Positions 13,431-25,560 of a stretch of 64,000 nucleotides of DNA are shown one piece after another. The translations under genes were made by a program, and so were the position numbers. Each line of letters opens with the position of its first letter. Positions within the stretch are counted from its first letter, which is position 1. Origin of the DNA: Spirodela intermedia (lineage: Eukaryota; Streptophyta; Magnoliopsida; Alismatales; Araceae); NCBI GenBank assembly GCA_902729315.2, contig LR746276.1:4882669-4946668 (forward strand). Reading direction: 5' to 3'. A model generated the notes under the pieces. That model was not told the origin of the DNA. It saw only the letters and a program-made list of their open reading frames with translations, and ran no database searches.

Positions 13431-16400
13431 ATGGCCCAAGATGGCTCTGTCATTGATTCCCCTCGGCGGAGACCAGGTCTCCTAAGAGATCAAGTCCAGC
13501 TGGTGAAAAGAAAGGACAGTGACCGCTATGAGATTGTTCCCATACAAGAATCACTGTCCTTCGAGAAAGGCTTCTTCATAGTAATCCGTGCGTGCCAACT
13601 GTTGGCTCAAAAGAATGATGGCATAATATTTGTTGGCGTCGCTGGTCCCTCTGGCGCTGGGAAGTCGGTGTTTACAGAGAAGGTCCTGAATTTCATGCCT
13701 AGCATTGTGGTCTTATCAATGGACAACTACAATGACGCTAGTCGAATAATTGATGGGAACTTTGATGGTAAGTTCTGTTTTTTTAATGAACTCATGTATA
13801 TTTAAATTTTTTTAATTTTCTTATGATGCATTGGTCTCATGTGTTTTTTATGCAGCTACCCCATATTCATACCATAATGGGATCTATCACGTTTCCCAAC
13901 AAATTGAACTACATTGCAATCTGTAAAATTTTCTGCTTGCTATTGTTACATGACAAAAATAAAGTACGTTGAAATTTCGGTCACTTTAATTCAGATTCGA
14001 CCTGAGAAGAGTCATATTGATGCACGAAGTTGGCGTGCTACAGTTGATTCCATCCGTAATAACATGATGGCATTCAACAACTCTGACTGAAACCACAATC
14101 ACCTGTTTAGGGAGAAAACCCTGATTAAGTTTTAGGACGCAGTAGTTTTGGTAAATACCCGAATAATATGGTTCTCCGGTCTCTACATCCAGATTCCTTC
14201 TTTTTTCATGATTTCCTAGGTTGCGTCTTGTTTGGGATGATTATATTTGAAATGCATGGCTAAGTAATTCATTAGTGTATTTTCCGAAGGTTGATCACAA
14301 TTTATTGTTATATTCCTATTTCTGAGAAAGAAATTTGACTTCAAGGAAGTTGTTTCTAAGAGAACGGGAATCATTCTGGTTGCAAATGGAAGTTTTTTAC
14401 TAATCCATAAGGACCTAGGTCTCCTTGATGGACCTATTTTGCGAACCAACTACCTATCATTATGTTACCAAGCCATTTTAAAAAAATTGATGAAAATCCC
14501 TTGTAGTTATATTTTCTTGAGGATAGGCTGTTTCCTAGTGAATATGAGACGGGTTGTTTCCTTGATATTCAAGCGAACGGTTACTTTATTAAATCATAGC
14601 TCAGCTCTTGGGCTTCTCCACATAAATCATTGCTGGTTTGAAATTTGAAGATATTATATGAGATTTTTCATGCTGACAGGTCTTGATGAAGCTGTTGTGA
14701 ATGGTTAAACAATAGAGTAGTGTGAAAGATGCACTAAGGCACTGCAATGTCTAAACTATGAATCTCCAGAGGAGGCTTGGCCTTTTGGAGAAACTAGTAT
14801 GATGGCTTTTGGAGGGCATAAATCTCCTTTAAGATGTTTTAATTGACTATGTACACGTTAAAACTACAAATGCTGATTCTGAGACGTCAAAAGTGCCACT
14901 TGTGACCACAGAGTGACAGAGCCTTCTTGTGAGTATTGGTTGTACGTTCACTATATTCCATGCCCACTTGAAGCGATTGAAAATTTGATTATTTTGAAGT
15001 TCCTTTCCTAGTGAAAACTTGTTTCGCTTTGCTTATTGACATCGTGTCGCATTTGCCCCAGAACAACATCAAGAACTCCTAGTTTAAGGGAAAGTAGCCC
15101 TTGCAATCAAAAGCCCCTTTGCTCAACTTCTTTATTTTTCATTTGAAGGTTCTTGTGCTTTTATTTCCTGAGAAAGAATAGCTGTTTGAGCCAGACAATT
15201 TTAGGTGTCTGTTTCGCTTTTTCTTGCTTGAGCAAAATTCTGGTAGATTTTGTTTTCAAATTAGTTTTAAACAGACAGTGTGCTGCGTATTTCACATTCA
15301 CATGTGTTACTGTGAATGTTGATGGAATAGTGAGGTGGTGTGACAATTGAAGAGATAAATAAATGATCAGTTATAAAGTCTGGCTTCCGGGTTTTACATT
15401 GTTAGTGAGGCACGCTATTGTTGTAAACGAAGTTATCAAATTATGATTCGTGATTAGGGTGGTGGTTCTTGGGGAGAGAAGACATGTCACTGTTCAGGTT
15501 TTGCCAAGTAAATAGGATTTTTTCATCAAACCATCGTTTTTTATTCACATCTATCATTTCTTAGTAGTTCTCAGGTATAGTCCGAAGTATGTCCTTTGTG
15601 TGCCCTTCAAAAGGGTGTCACTGAGCTGACAGACCCGACTCCAGTTTGGCTAGGCTAATCAGAGGCAAAAATGTCTGGTCTAAATATACCTGAAATGCTG
15701 TAATCCAATATTGTGGCTTCAAATTAGACCCATGAAATAGCTATCTTATTCTGTTTTCTAAAATGTTTTGTTAAAAAACATCATCAAAGAGTATGCTCTT
15801 GATTGTGGAAGCAACATTTTCAATATAAAAACCACACACTGAATTGAATACGCTTTCTAACTCATATGACATTAGCGTAATGGCTCAGACCTGCGTAATG
15901 GCTGGACAGCCCAGGCCAATCTTTTGAAACCCTTCTCTTCAACAATTCCAACCCCTTGGCAAGATGTTGGACACTTAAATAATGTTCCAATTTTCGGGTT
16001 CAAAAAAATCATGTGAAAGTCATGTGATTGTCTATTTTTTGTGCTGTGTCTACCTTATTTCGCTTCTTTCTTTTAGCTGCTTTTTTTTATTGTGGTGGTA
16101 GTGGAAGAAAGTATTCACGGCTTTTGTCCTGTGAAGAAGTACTTGTCTCTTTTTAAAACATTTGTCTATAGAAATATATCAGGCATTATGTTAAAGTTAT
16201 CATCATCTGGTTACTTGACATAAATGCCTTGCAAATTCGCAACAGATCCTCGGTTGACTGATTATGACACCTTGCTGGAAAATATCTACGGGCTTAAAGA
16301 AGGGAAGACTGTCCAGGTTCCAATATATGATTACAAGACAAGTTCCCGTATTGGTTATAGGTAATACTGTCTAGCCAAATATGAAACTAATAATGTTTTC

Positions 16401-19400
16401 CCTAGCTCTTGGCATTGTATATGTTCATGATTCAGCAACGAAAACATTTATGACTTCACATTTTATACGTTGTTTTCTCTGAAAACAGGACAATTGAAGT
16501 TCCTAGCTCACGAATTGTGATCATTGAAGGTATATACGCCCTTAGCGAGAAGTTGCGACCAATACTTGACCTCCGTGTTTCTGTGACTGGAGGTGTTCAC
16601 TTTGATCTTGTGAAAAGGGTTCTTAGAGACATACAACGTGCTGGGCAAGAACCAGAAGAAATAATTCACCAGATCTCTGAAACAGTATGTTCGATTTCCT
16701 GTCTCTGTTTTCCCTCTAGATGTGTTTTCTGATCGTTGAGAATCCCAGTGTAACTTTCGCTGATAGCAGGTATTTAATGGTTAAATACCTGCTTGAGCTC
16801 TTTTTTATGCAAATATTTTCATTGTTGAACCGTTCATTTCTTAGTTGATATGATGCAATATGTTTGTACGCAGGTATATCCCATGTACAAGGCTTTTATT
16901 GAGCCTGATCTCCAAACAGCACATATAAAAATCATCAACAAGTTCAATCCTTTCTCAGGATTCCAGAATCCTACCTACATTCTAAAGGTTGTCTTCACTT
17001 TTCCTAATTATCTGAAACCTGAATTATTATCTTGAAAACCATTTCTCTTACTTTTGCGCTTTCGGTTCTTGCAGTCAGCAAGGACATTGACAGTGGATCA
17101 AATCAAGTCAGTCATTTCCGAGGATTACACAGAAACGACTGAAGAGACATATGATATATACCTCTTGCCACCTGGTGAAGATCCAGAAACTTGCCAATCT
17201 TATTTGAGGATGCGGAACAGGGATGGAAAATACAATCTTATGTTTGAGGTTGGTTGTCTTCATTATTAAGTCCAACCCTTTTCATTTTTTTGGCTTTTTA
17301 TGATAATCTACTCCGAGTACCCGTAGAAGATAATTTATGGGTCGATTGCTGGATAAACTACAAAAAAAAATGTTTCCAAGTGTGGTATTGAAGATTTTTA
17401 ACTTTACCACACCTCAAGACGGAAATCAATCCATCTAATAACTACTTTTAGGAATTTAAAATTAATATTTGACGGAAGTAATCTGACTCAGTATCCTAAT
17501 TCCTATTAGCTGAGTAAATGCCCTGTTTACTACATTTACATGTCAGTAAAAATCATCAGTTTCTAAAGCATACTACCGCTACTTATGTTGGCTAATCTCG
17601 CCTTTTAGGGGCCATATATAGATTTAGATATGACACATGAATCTACTGTAACATCTCCTTGGCTCATAGGAGTTAAAAGGAAAAAACGATGTGAATTCTC
17701 CTGATGAGACAACACTGGTAAGATACTGAGGAAAGCATGTGGTCTGAAAGCGTTGGATAGTTCTATCTTTTTCAAAAAGTTTTTGTGTCTTATTACCTGA
17801 TTCATCTTTGTGCCCAGTGACACCCACCCTTCAGATGATTCCATCATCATTTAGTGTACTTGAAAAGTGGATGAAACAGATGAAGCTTGTCGGTCATCAT
17901 TAATACATTTAACTTGACCTTCATATCCCTGTTCATTCTCTATGGTCACCTCTACCATACTCAAGACAATGAAGCGCAGTTTCTTTTTCTTTTCATGTAA
18001 ATAGCGTAGAGAGATTGTAGCAATATCAAAATTTTGAGCAGAAACATAATGTTACTATAGAGTTGTGGAGTTCATTTTCAGACCCATGTTATTAACCATC
18101 TTAACAAAACTTTCTGAATTTTATCCGTCTCAAAAAGAGATCCTTTCACCTCAAGTGAAGAATATCAATCTTCTTTGTCTCCCTGTAGCATTGTCACCCG
18201 TCAAGCATCTCTTCTGCATCACCGACTCTCACAATATAGCACTGAGGACTCATGATGATGACTGTGATTTTCTATTCATGCCCCTAGAGAAGATTTAAAT
18301 CCTAAAGTCAAGCTGCATGGCCCTTGACGTTTATTAACTTGTTTATTTAGCATGTTCAGTCTTTGATTATTTTTATTTTTTTACACGACATATCAAAGTT
18401 ATCTTGAATTTCAGGAGTGGGTCACAGACAGTCCATTCATCATTTCGCCAAGGATTACCTTCGAAGTTAGTGTGCGGCTTCTGGGTGGGCTGATGGCCCT
18501 GGGATACACGATTGCAGCAATCTTGAAAAGGAGCAGCCACGTATTCATCGATGATAAGGTTGTGGTCAAAATTGATTGGCTAGAGCAACTCAATCGGCAC
18601 TATGTTCAGGTACTCTTCAGTCATCAAGCTCATGCGGTGTGTGCTTGCCACATATTATTATATTTCCTTCTCCACGCTCAGATCTCTGATGCATCTCGTC
18701 TTGAAGGTGCCTTGGGTGTTACATGTCACCGGTTCACATTGTAGGAACGCAATTTTATTCTAATTTCTGACGCAGGAAAATATTTTGGAGGCAATTCTAG
18801 ATACATGAGATGCGACCAATGTATAAAGAGCCCAATTGTGAAAGGTAACATGAGGAAGTCAACGAAGGAAAAAAGAGGAAGCTCAGAGAAATGTAGTCAA
18901 CCCATTTCGAAATTTTCTTAAAAAAATTGCATTATCCAATCTCTCATCGGTGATTCCAAAGTAGCTTCCAATCTCTCATTCATATTTGCTCTCAGGCGCG
19001 TAGTGAAGCTATGAACAGTGATCTTTCATTTGACTCACAAGGTTTCTGTGGGTAAATAAAATAAATATTCTTTAAAAGAAAAAAGTAATTTTTTTCCCTG
19101 ATTGCGTTGACTTTTGATGTAAGGTACAAGGAAGAGACCGTCTGATGGTGCGGCACATTGCAGAGCGGCTGGGTTTAGAGGGTTCTTACATTCCTCGCAC
19201 GTATATTGAACAGATTCAACTAGAGAAACTTGTGAATGATGTCATGGTATGCCACTCTCACCTTTTCGGAGCCAGTCAACTACTACTCTAGGTCGAATTC
19301 TAATCGAACATTGTTATTTTTAGACACTGCCGGATGATCTAAAGACGAAGCTGAGTATAGATGATGACGTGGCTTCTAGTCCCCGAGAAGCACTGTCTCG

Positions 19401-19563
19401 AGCCTCAGCAGACCGGATTGCTCTGAGAAATAGGCATCTCAAGACGTAGTGCCCGCTGACCTTCTTTATCCGTATTCATTAGAAAATGGGCTCTATTCTT
19501 TCAATCTCGTCCTAATATTTTGATCGAATTTCCCTACATACCATCAGTCAGTCTGATATATAT

Positions 19564-19598
<35 letters not shown>

Positions 19599-20220
19599 TC
19601 CTTCCTTAGATGTATTTCTACTTTTGTGAATGGTGGAACTCATTTAAATATGTTGGGCTTTCCTTTTTGAGTGGCATGCCGCACACTTACTCCACCCAGG
19701 GAGACAAGCAACTCATGAAGCTCACCAGGCTCACCGTCACCGGCAGCAGATTTGACGGGAGAGGCCCTGACTCACCGGCTATTAACCAGGTAAGTCCCAG
19801 CTTCTTGGAGATGCATGGATCTATTATGTGGGGTAGCTTTCTTTTTATTTATAGAAATTAATGTGAGGCGCTCCTCTGTGTGTGTGTGTGTGTTGTGTTA
19901 GGGAGTGATCACTCAGTTATCAGAGCAGATATCGACGCTGAATGAGAGAATGGATGAGTTCACCACCCGGATTGAAGAACTGAACTCCAAGTTCAATGTG
20001 AGGAAGCCTTCGATGAGCCAGCAAAACCTGGTGCTCCAGGGAGATAACTGCAATGGGTCTGGGCCTACATCACTCTTCGTGTCTGGTTTGGGCAATGGAA
20101 CCCTGATTCCCAATTCTTCGTCGTCCAACCAGCTCGTCAAAGAATCTCCCCTCATGGAAGAGGTATGCTCCAATTAACTAACTCCCTTCTCTCTGATTTC
20201 GGTTTACAAAGATGAAAAGG

Positions 20221-20286
<66 letters not shown>

Positions 20287-20437
20287 ACACATTCACTTGC
20301 TCGCTCACTCGCTCGCTTGCTCTATTTATGGAAAGCATAAATCTCCAATTACATGAGTACAGCTTCATTTTTCGCAAAGATCTTAAAATGGATGCAAATA
20401 CAGGGATGTATATGAAAAAGCTTTAGCCATGAACTCT

Positions 20438-20473
<36 letters not shown>

Positions 20474-21195
20474 TCACTTACTCGCTCGCTCTATGCATCC
20501 ATCTCTGTTTATAGAAAACATGAATCTCCAATTACATGAGTATAGCTTCTTCTTTTTTCACAAAGATTTTAAAATAGATGCAAATACAGGGATGCATATG
20601 AAAAAGCTTTAGCCATGGACACTTCTCTCTCTTTCTCTCTCTATCTCTTACACACACACACACACTTTTGCTTGCTGGCTCATTCTATTCGTCCATCTCT
20701 GTTTATAGAAAACATGAATATCCTACCAAGTACATGAGTATAGCTTCTTTTTTTCTCGCAAAGACTATCAAATGGATGCAAATACAGGGATGTATATGAA
20801 ACTTAAAATCCTTTTTTTATTTTTTATTTTTTATTTTTTCTCCTAATCTGAGAAACTGCCTAGCAACTAGTAGTGTTCCTCACTTGGTCACACGGATCCA
20901 ATACCTAGTTTACCCAATTCTGGTCATTCTTGTTCTCTAATAACTTACTTGATTTGGTATTTTTGCTGGTGGCAATCAGATAATGATAATTGTGCGTAGC
21001 CAACGCCAAGTCATGCATCAACTGGACAACCTCTCCAATCTCGTCCACGAGAACCTCGGCGAGCTGATCCGCCGAGGGATGGCCGAGAACCGGAGCCGAT
21101 CCCGAGAGCTGGACTTGTTCGGTTATCCCCTATTTCTCTCTCTAGCAATCGGCGGCATCGGCGTTCTTCTATTCAAGAGCCTGTACAAAGACTGA
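13431..21195 (+). CDS. Triphosphate tunnel metalloenzyme with uridine-kinase-like P-loop domain (TTM1/TTM2-like)
   Basis: Eleven coding exons give 656 residues: 13431-13767, 16246-16360, 16489-16684, 16874-16987, 17075-17248, 18415-18609, 19124-19246, 19324-19445, 19672-19789, 19902-20162, 20980-21195. All junctions are GT..AG and in frame. Residues 1-250 form a uridine-kinase-like P-loop domain with Walker A GPSGAGKS (72-79) and MDNYND. Residues about 255-415 form a CYTH domain ([15 protein letters not shown]). A coiled coil ([20 protein letters not shown]) leads to a C-terminal membrane anchor near 634-650. This is the architecture of Arabidopsis TTM1/TTM2, pyrophosphate-hydrolysing proteins of the outer mitochondrial membrane linked to senescence and immunity. 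The usual CYTH ExExK motif appears as EETYDIY, as in those relatives. Intron 1 is long (2478 bp) with no recognisable insert. Confidence 0.95.
13768..16245 (+). other. Long first coding intron of the TTM-like gene
   Basis: A 2478-bp intron between GATG|GTAAGT and AACAG|ATCC. Reading both strands I found no conserved protein, tRNA or terminal repeat in it. It is AT-rich ordinary intron sequence. Confidence 0.6.
20223..20800 (+). repeat. Three tandem ~170-bp repeats with CT/CA tracts in TTM intron 10
   Basis: After a 59-bp (CT)n run come three units. Each has a CT/CA microsatellite, GCTCGCTC-like words, AAACATGAATCTCC, CATGAGTATAGCTTC, AATGGATGCAAATACAGGG and ATGAAAAAGCTTTAGCCATG. Units run roughly 20281-20432, 20433-20617 and 20618-20800. 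They fill most of the 817-bp intron before the last exon. The order of words is the same in each unit, so this is a tandem amplification with microsatellite expansion at unit junctions. Confidence 0.85.
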
Positions 21196-21596
21196 TGATC
21201 ACTTGCCCCCACCCCCACCCTAAGAGCTACCATTAGCCACCAGCCGCACTCCGTTCAAGATCTCTCTCTAGGGATCTACCGGCTCGGTCTCCCCGGGTGA
21301 TTGCAGTGGCAGCCCAACATACATATAAGGTGGAGGTCGAGATCAAAGGGAGGAGCAGAGCTCTGAAGGTTTTAAGGTGGGTGGGATGAGGGTGGTGGGC
21401 GAGGAGTTTTTGTACCCTAGAAAGAGACCTGTTGAAGCTTCCCAAATGAGAAATGTGGGGGCAAAAAAAGAGCGTCCCCATCACCCAATTTTTTCATTGA
21501 AATGTTTACCCCTTTCCCTTCCGTTTTCACTTAAAAGAACATATGTCATTAGTTTTATCAAGGTGGGTATCTTGTTATCTTTTCTCTCTCTTTTCT

Positions 21597-21638
<42 letters not shown>

Positions 21639-22916
21639 TCTATGCGCACACATATGGTAGGAGTAAGCCATATGGGTTCAATGTTTATCACAATGAGATC
21701 TTCATCATCCACTTTCCCCAGCCACAAGGTCGTAGGCTGAGTACACCATTAATGTCCCAAAGTCAAAGAGTTGACCGTTCAAAGAAATTATGTGCTTGCT
21801 CACATGAGGAAGGTTTAATGATAGAAAGTTCTAAAAGAGTAGGAAGACCATAAAGACCATGATTTCTTCACATGTTGGCTAGTTTATTTACATTACAAGA
21901 ATGAAAAGGTGATTTTGTCATTTTTAGATTAATATGTACTCGAGATGGTATTTAACATCCCAAATTATTTGCTTGCGATTGTTCGGTTTTTAAGGTTTTA
22001 TAGCTCTAATATTAGCAGAAAATGAGAAAATAATAACTTTACAATGAGAGCTTCTAAAATATTAGCAAGATGATTTTATAATGCTTAGAAAAAACCTATA
22101 ATTTTATAATCTTTCCTCTTTTTTTTTTGTTTTTGGGAAAAGAGTCTACTCATGAGCAGACTCGATTAAATGAGTTTTAGGCTCATAATTAGTCAGGGTA
22201 AAATGATAATTTTTTATTTATAAGGTGGCATCTTGAACTCATAATAAAACTCATAATATTCCGATTATGTCTACAGAAAGGGCATAGCATTCTCATTTGT
22301 GAATCAGACACTATGTGATCAAGCGATAGAGGCAAAATATTGACAACTGAGGCTATAATTAGAATCACCACGGCAGCAAATAAACAAGAGATCCAGAGGT
22401 TTTGACACTCTTCGATTGGATGTTAATTCAAAAAAAAAAAAAAGCATTCCACTAAAGAAAATAACAAAAACTTTGGTCCCTGTTTATTAAACTTTGTAAA
22501 AACAAACACTTAATCAAGCCCATTGCCTGCACATGATAAAGCATCATCATAAAAGATAGAAAAATACAGATTTGATCTAGTGTCCATAAATATAGGAGAA
22601 GAAATTATTTGTTTGCATGGCATGAATAATTACAGAACCCACATCGAAGATACTTCTGATTTACATTTTTCAGAAGTATGTGGACATAGCAGATGTAATC
22701 TCTCAGTCAAAAGATCGCTAGATAAGAAACAGATCAAAAGTCAACTCAAGTAAAACTAAAATTGTAAGCTAAGAACAGCTCAAAACAGCATACTTTCGCA
22801 GCCTCAACACAACCGCATGACAAAAACATCCGCAACTTATAAAGGAAAGGAGACACCTCAACCTTCTTGGTCGCCTAGTCTGCATAAAAGATGTCAGGAT
22901 CTTGCATGGCTTAGGA
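21196..22916. other. Convergent intergenic region with (CT)n tract
   Basis: 3' flanks of the TTM-like gene (plus) and the RING gene (minus, probably 3' UTR from about 22450 to 22916). A (CT)n microsatellite lies at 21599-21634. I see no further gene. Confidence 0.6.
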
Positions 22917-24266
22917 TCACTGAGTGAGAACCCCACCATTTAATGTTCTCCGAGCTCGTTGCTTCTCATAATCCGGGTCATCGGTCGGCAATTCATGCCG
23001 GCAAACAGGGCATGTGTTTCGTATCCTCAGCCAGTGTAGGATGCACTCTTCATGGTAATGGTGCGAACAAGGTAACTCCTTTGCTTCCTCATCCAAGGAC
23101 ATCTCCTCTTTACAGACTGCACAGAGAGTATTATTTTTGGTGATATCCACTTGGGTCAGAACAATTGATGGAAGTTGCTCAATCACAGATTTGGCAGCGG
23201 GAGGGGTTCCTTTGATGTTGGAATTCTCAGCAAACTGCCCAAACAAGACCTCATACTCTGAAGTATAAACAAAGCCATCCTGATCTTCGTGCTCAACAGA
23301 AGCATTCCTTTCCAGGGTGTTCATAGCCAAGAGGACTTCCCACTCGATGTTCTGGACCGATTCATCCTGCTCCTCTGCGTCGAACTCCAGATCTGCGTTT
23401 GAATTATCCCTCTCGACGACCCGTCCATCAATCTCTTCCCACTCAAATTCTTCATTGGGATCCCTCCTGTCTTCATCGACGGGTAGGCAGTCCCAGCAGA
23501 GCGGGAGGCTCACATCATCGGTCACCACAGCCCCACCGTCAGAATTCGGACTCACGTCCGCAATTTCCTCTTCTTCACAAGAATTCGAATCCGATCCAGG
23601 ACCTCCTATCCTCAGCCCCTCGTCATCCCGCAAAATCGATGACTCGCCGCGCCTGCCGCTAGATTCCGAGACCATGGTACTCCTACGGAAAAGTAACCCA
23701 TCTTGATCCCAGTCAGATCCTTCCTCTCCGTCAAAATCTACAACACCGTGGTCGTCCCCGCCCTCCTCCGGTTTCTCTTCGCAAAACCGTGAACCTTGTC
23801 CCAGCTTCAGCTCCAGATAATCGGGCCTCATCTCTTCTACCTCGTCAAAAACGCCAAAATTCAACGGATCTCGAGCATCCGTAGAGGGATCCGGCGCCGC
23901 CCCGCCGTCTCCACCGGTATCACGCGGCAGTGAGCATCGATCGAACAGATCGAGGGCGAGCGCCACCCGTTCGTCCGAGTAATCGGCCTCGGAGTCGGAA
24001 TCCGAGGGGATCTGCAATCCGAGGCGGCGGGGGGGGGAGAAGAAGATCGAGATCTGGGGGGATCTCAAAGATGAAGCAAAGTTCCCCCCGTCCCGAGATC
24101 GCATACCATTGTTCCGGCGATGGCAGTGGCGGCGGTGGATCTCGCCATCGAAAACGGACCCCGCCGCCGAGGTACGGTGCCAGAAGGAAGACATCCCCTC
24201 CAGATCGTCGATCTCCTCCGCCTCCTCGCCGTCTAGCGGAAGGAAGAGCTCCACTACCTCTACCAT
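22917..24266 (-). CDS. RING-H2 E3 ubiquitin ligase, CIP8/RZF-like
   Basis: A single-exon gene of 449 residues on the minus strand. I start it at the ATG at 24266 (MVEVVELFLPL). The open frame extends 44 codons further upstream, but that part reads through a CT microsatellite and looks like leader. The N-terminal 350 residues are acidic, Ser/Asp/Glu-rich and probably disordered. Near residue 350 is the EVLFGQFAEN-type segment. A RING-H2 finger at 382-422 follows the pattern C-x2-C-x14-C-x1-H-x2-H-x2-C-x10-C-x2-C, with CAVCKEEM and NTCPVCRHELPTDD. It should bind E2 enzymes and ubiquitinate unknown substrates. The finger and its flank resemble plant COP1-interacting protein 8 and related RING-H2 proteins; the N-terminus gives no more specific assignment. 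Confidence 0.9.
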   Translation of the reverse strand: MVEVVELFLPLDGEEAEEIDDLEGMSSFWHRTSAAGSVFDGEIHRRHCHRRNNGMRSRDGGNFASSLRSPQISIFFSPPRRLGLQIPSDSDSEADYSDERVALALDLFDRCSLPRDTGGDGGAAPDPSTDARDPLNFGVFDEVEEMRPDYLELKLGQGSRFCEEKPEEGGDDHGVVDFDGEEGSDWDQDGLLFRRSTMVSESSGRRGESSILRDDEGLRIGGPGSDSNSCEEEEIADVSPNSDGGAVVTDDVSLPLCWDCLPVDEDRRDPNEEFEWEEIDGRVVERDNSNADLEFDAEEQDESVQNIEWEVLLAMNTLERNASVEHEDQDGFVYTSEYEVLFGQFAENSNIKGTPPAAKSVIEQLPSIVLTQVDITKNNTLCAVCKEEMSLDEEAKELPCSHHYHEECILHWLRIRNTCPVCRHELPTDDPDYEKQRARRTLNGGVLTQ

Positions 24267-24427
24267 GGCGGGTGGCGAAGCTTCTCCTCGCCCCCAAAAC
24301 ACATGAAGCAGAGACGAGAGCGATAGAGAGAGAGAGAGAGAGGGTGGGGGCAGACCAAAAATAGTCATCAGCTCCCCCTTTTTTTTAAATGCGGCCACGC
24401 TATGCTACCCCACCCACCCACAGAATG

Positions 24428-24724
24428 ACACGTGGCAAAACACGTCACGCCTCTGTTTGCTTGCCACGTGGATTAAATACGGACGCCGTCGGTTAATAAC
24501 GGTAGAACATAAGAATTTCCAATACGGTCTCCCTAGCAGTTTTGGGCTGGGCCCATAAAACTGTAAATGGGCCTCAATTGACCTTATTGGGCCATTTATC
24601 TCCCTACCACCAGTATCCCCCCCCCCCCAAAAGATCACTCGAGGACAGGGAACGCGTGGAGGTGCCACGTGGTGCTACGATGACGTCATCCCCAAAAGAT
24701 CTCTCGAGAACAGGGAACGCGTGG
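24428..24724 (-). promoter_or_regulatory. G-box/CRE cluster between the RING gene and FAM32A copy 1
   Basis: Within 300 bp upstream of the RING gene lie ACACGTGGC (24428-24436), CACGTCA (24441-24447), CCACGTGG (24464-24471 and 24665-24672) and the palindrome TGACGTCA (24681-24688). Several TGGGCC words lie between 24543 and 24595. These are bZIP/ABRE-type elements and suggest ABA, light or stress control of the RING gene. They could also serve the divergent FAM32A gene, whose leader begins about 900 bp away. Confidence 0.6.
24625..24724 (+). repeat. Duplicated 35-bp promoter segment
   Basis: Two near-identical 35-bp copies, 24625-24659 and 24690-24724, share AAAAGATC, CTCGAG, ACAGGGAACGCGTGG. 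They are separated by the CCACGTGG and TGACGTCA sites. Confidence 0.85.
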
Positions 24725-24734
24725 CTGGCGTAGG

Positions 24735-25560
24735 AGGGCTTCTACTTCGTTCTGCATCATGTTTAAGTACTTTTACAACTCATTGTTTTATTTGGGTTTT
24801 TATAGAATAATCTATTATTTTGCTCAAATAAAGGATTATTATAGCAAAGGTGGAGAAAAATCATTATTTATGTATATTTTCAAAATAAATAAAAACGCAA
24901 ATTTAGTAAGTTATTGGGATTCGTTATTTATCCCCAATGATTAATTCCACCATGTTTTTATCTACAGGAATTTCAGTAAAATAATTTATGACTTGTACAA
25001 ATAAAATTATTCCCACGTCCATAAATATAATATTATATCATATTAATTTAATATTTGGAACATAAATACTATTTTTTGAGATCAAAAATTAAGCGAATAT
25101 GCATCAGCTAAATTATATTAAATTAAAAAAAAAACAGATTAAAAAAACTCGACAACAGCTAGTTCTACATTTTCGTCACTTGCATGAGCAACTAAAGACT
25201 CGTGATGAAAAATAAATATTTTTTAAAAACTGGTAGTCTGAAATGTATTCGTATTTATTATCTTAGTATATTATTATTATTATTATTAATATACATCAAT
25301 AGGTTGCTAATATTCTTGGTCGGGCCCTCTTAACAACGTTGGTATGGATGCGTAACGGTTGACTTTAGGTAGCCGTCAACGTTCGATATTCTGTAGGTTT
25401 TCTAAGCGCTTTTAATTAGATAATTTATTTTTCTGGCCAATTCATTCGGTTTAAAATTGTAATCATGACACGTGTCGGGGTTGGACTGGTCAGAAGATTT
25501 GAAGCCAAACGGCTCTCTAGAAACTTCCTTCGAGGACGATATAGCATGATTCCCTCGGCG
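24735..25560. other. AT-rich intergenic sequence
   Basis: Strongly AT-rich sequence between the divergent RING and FAM32A genes, with a short (ATT)n at 25268-25288 and another ACACGTGT G-box near 25469 close to the FAM32A leader. No coding sequence seen. Confidence 0.6.

Noticed and set aside
24267-24398. N-terminal extension of the RING protein
   Set aside because: The extra 44 codons run through a CT microsatellite and lack the conserved MVEVV start; the downstream ATG is more likely.
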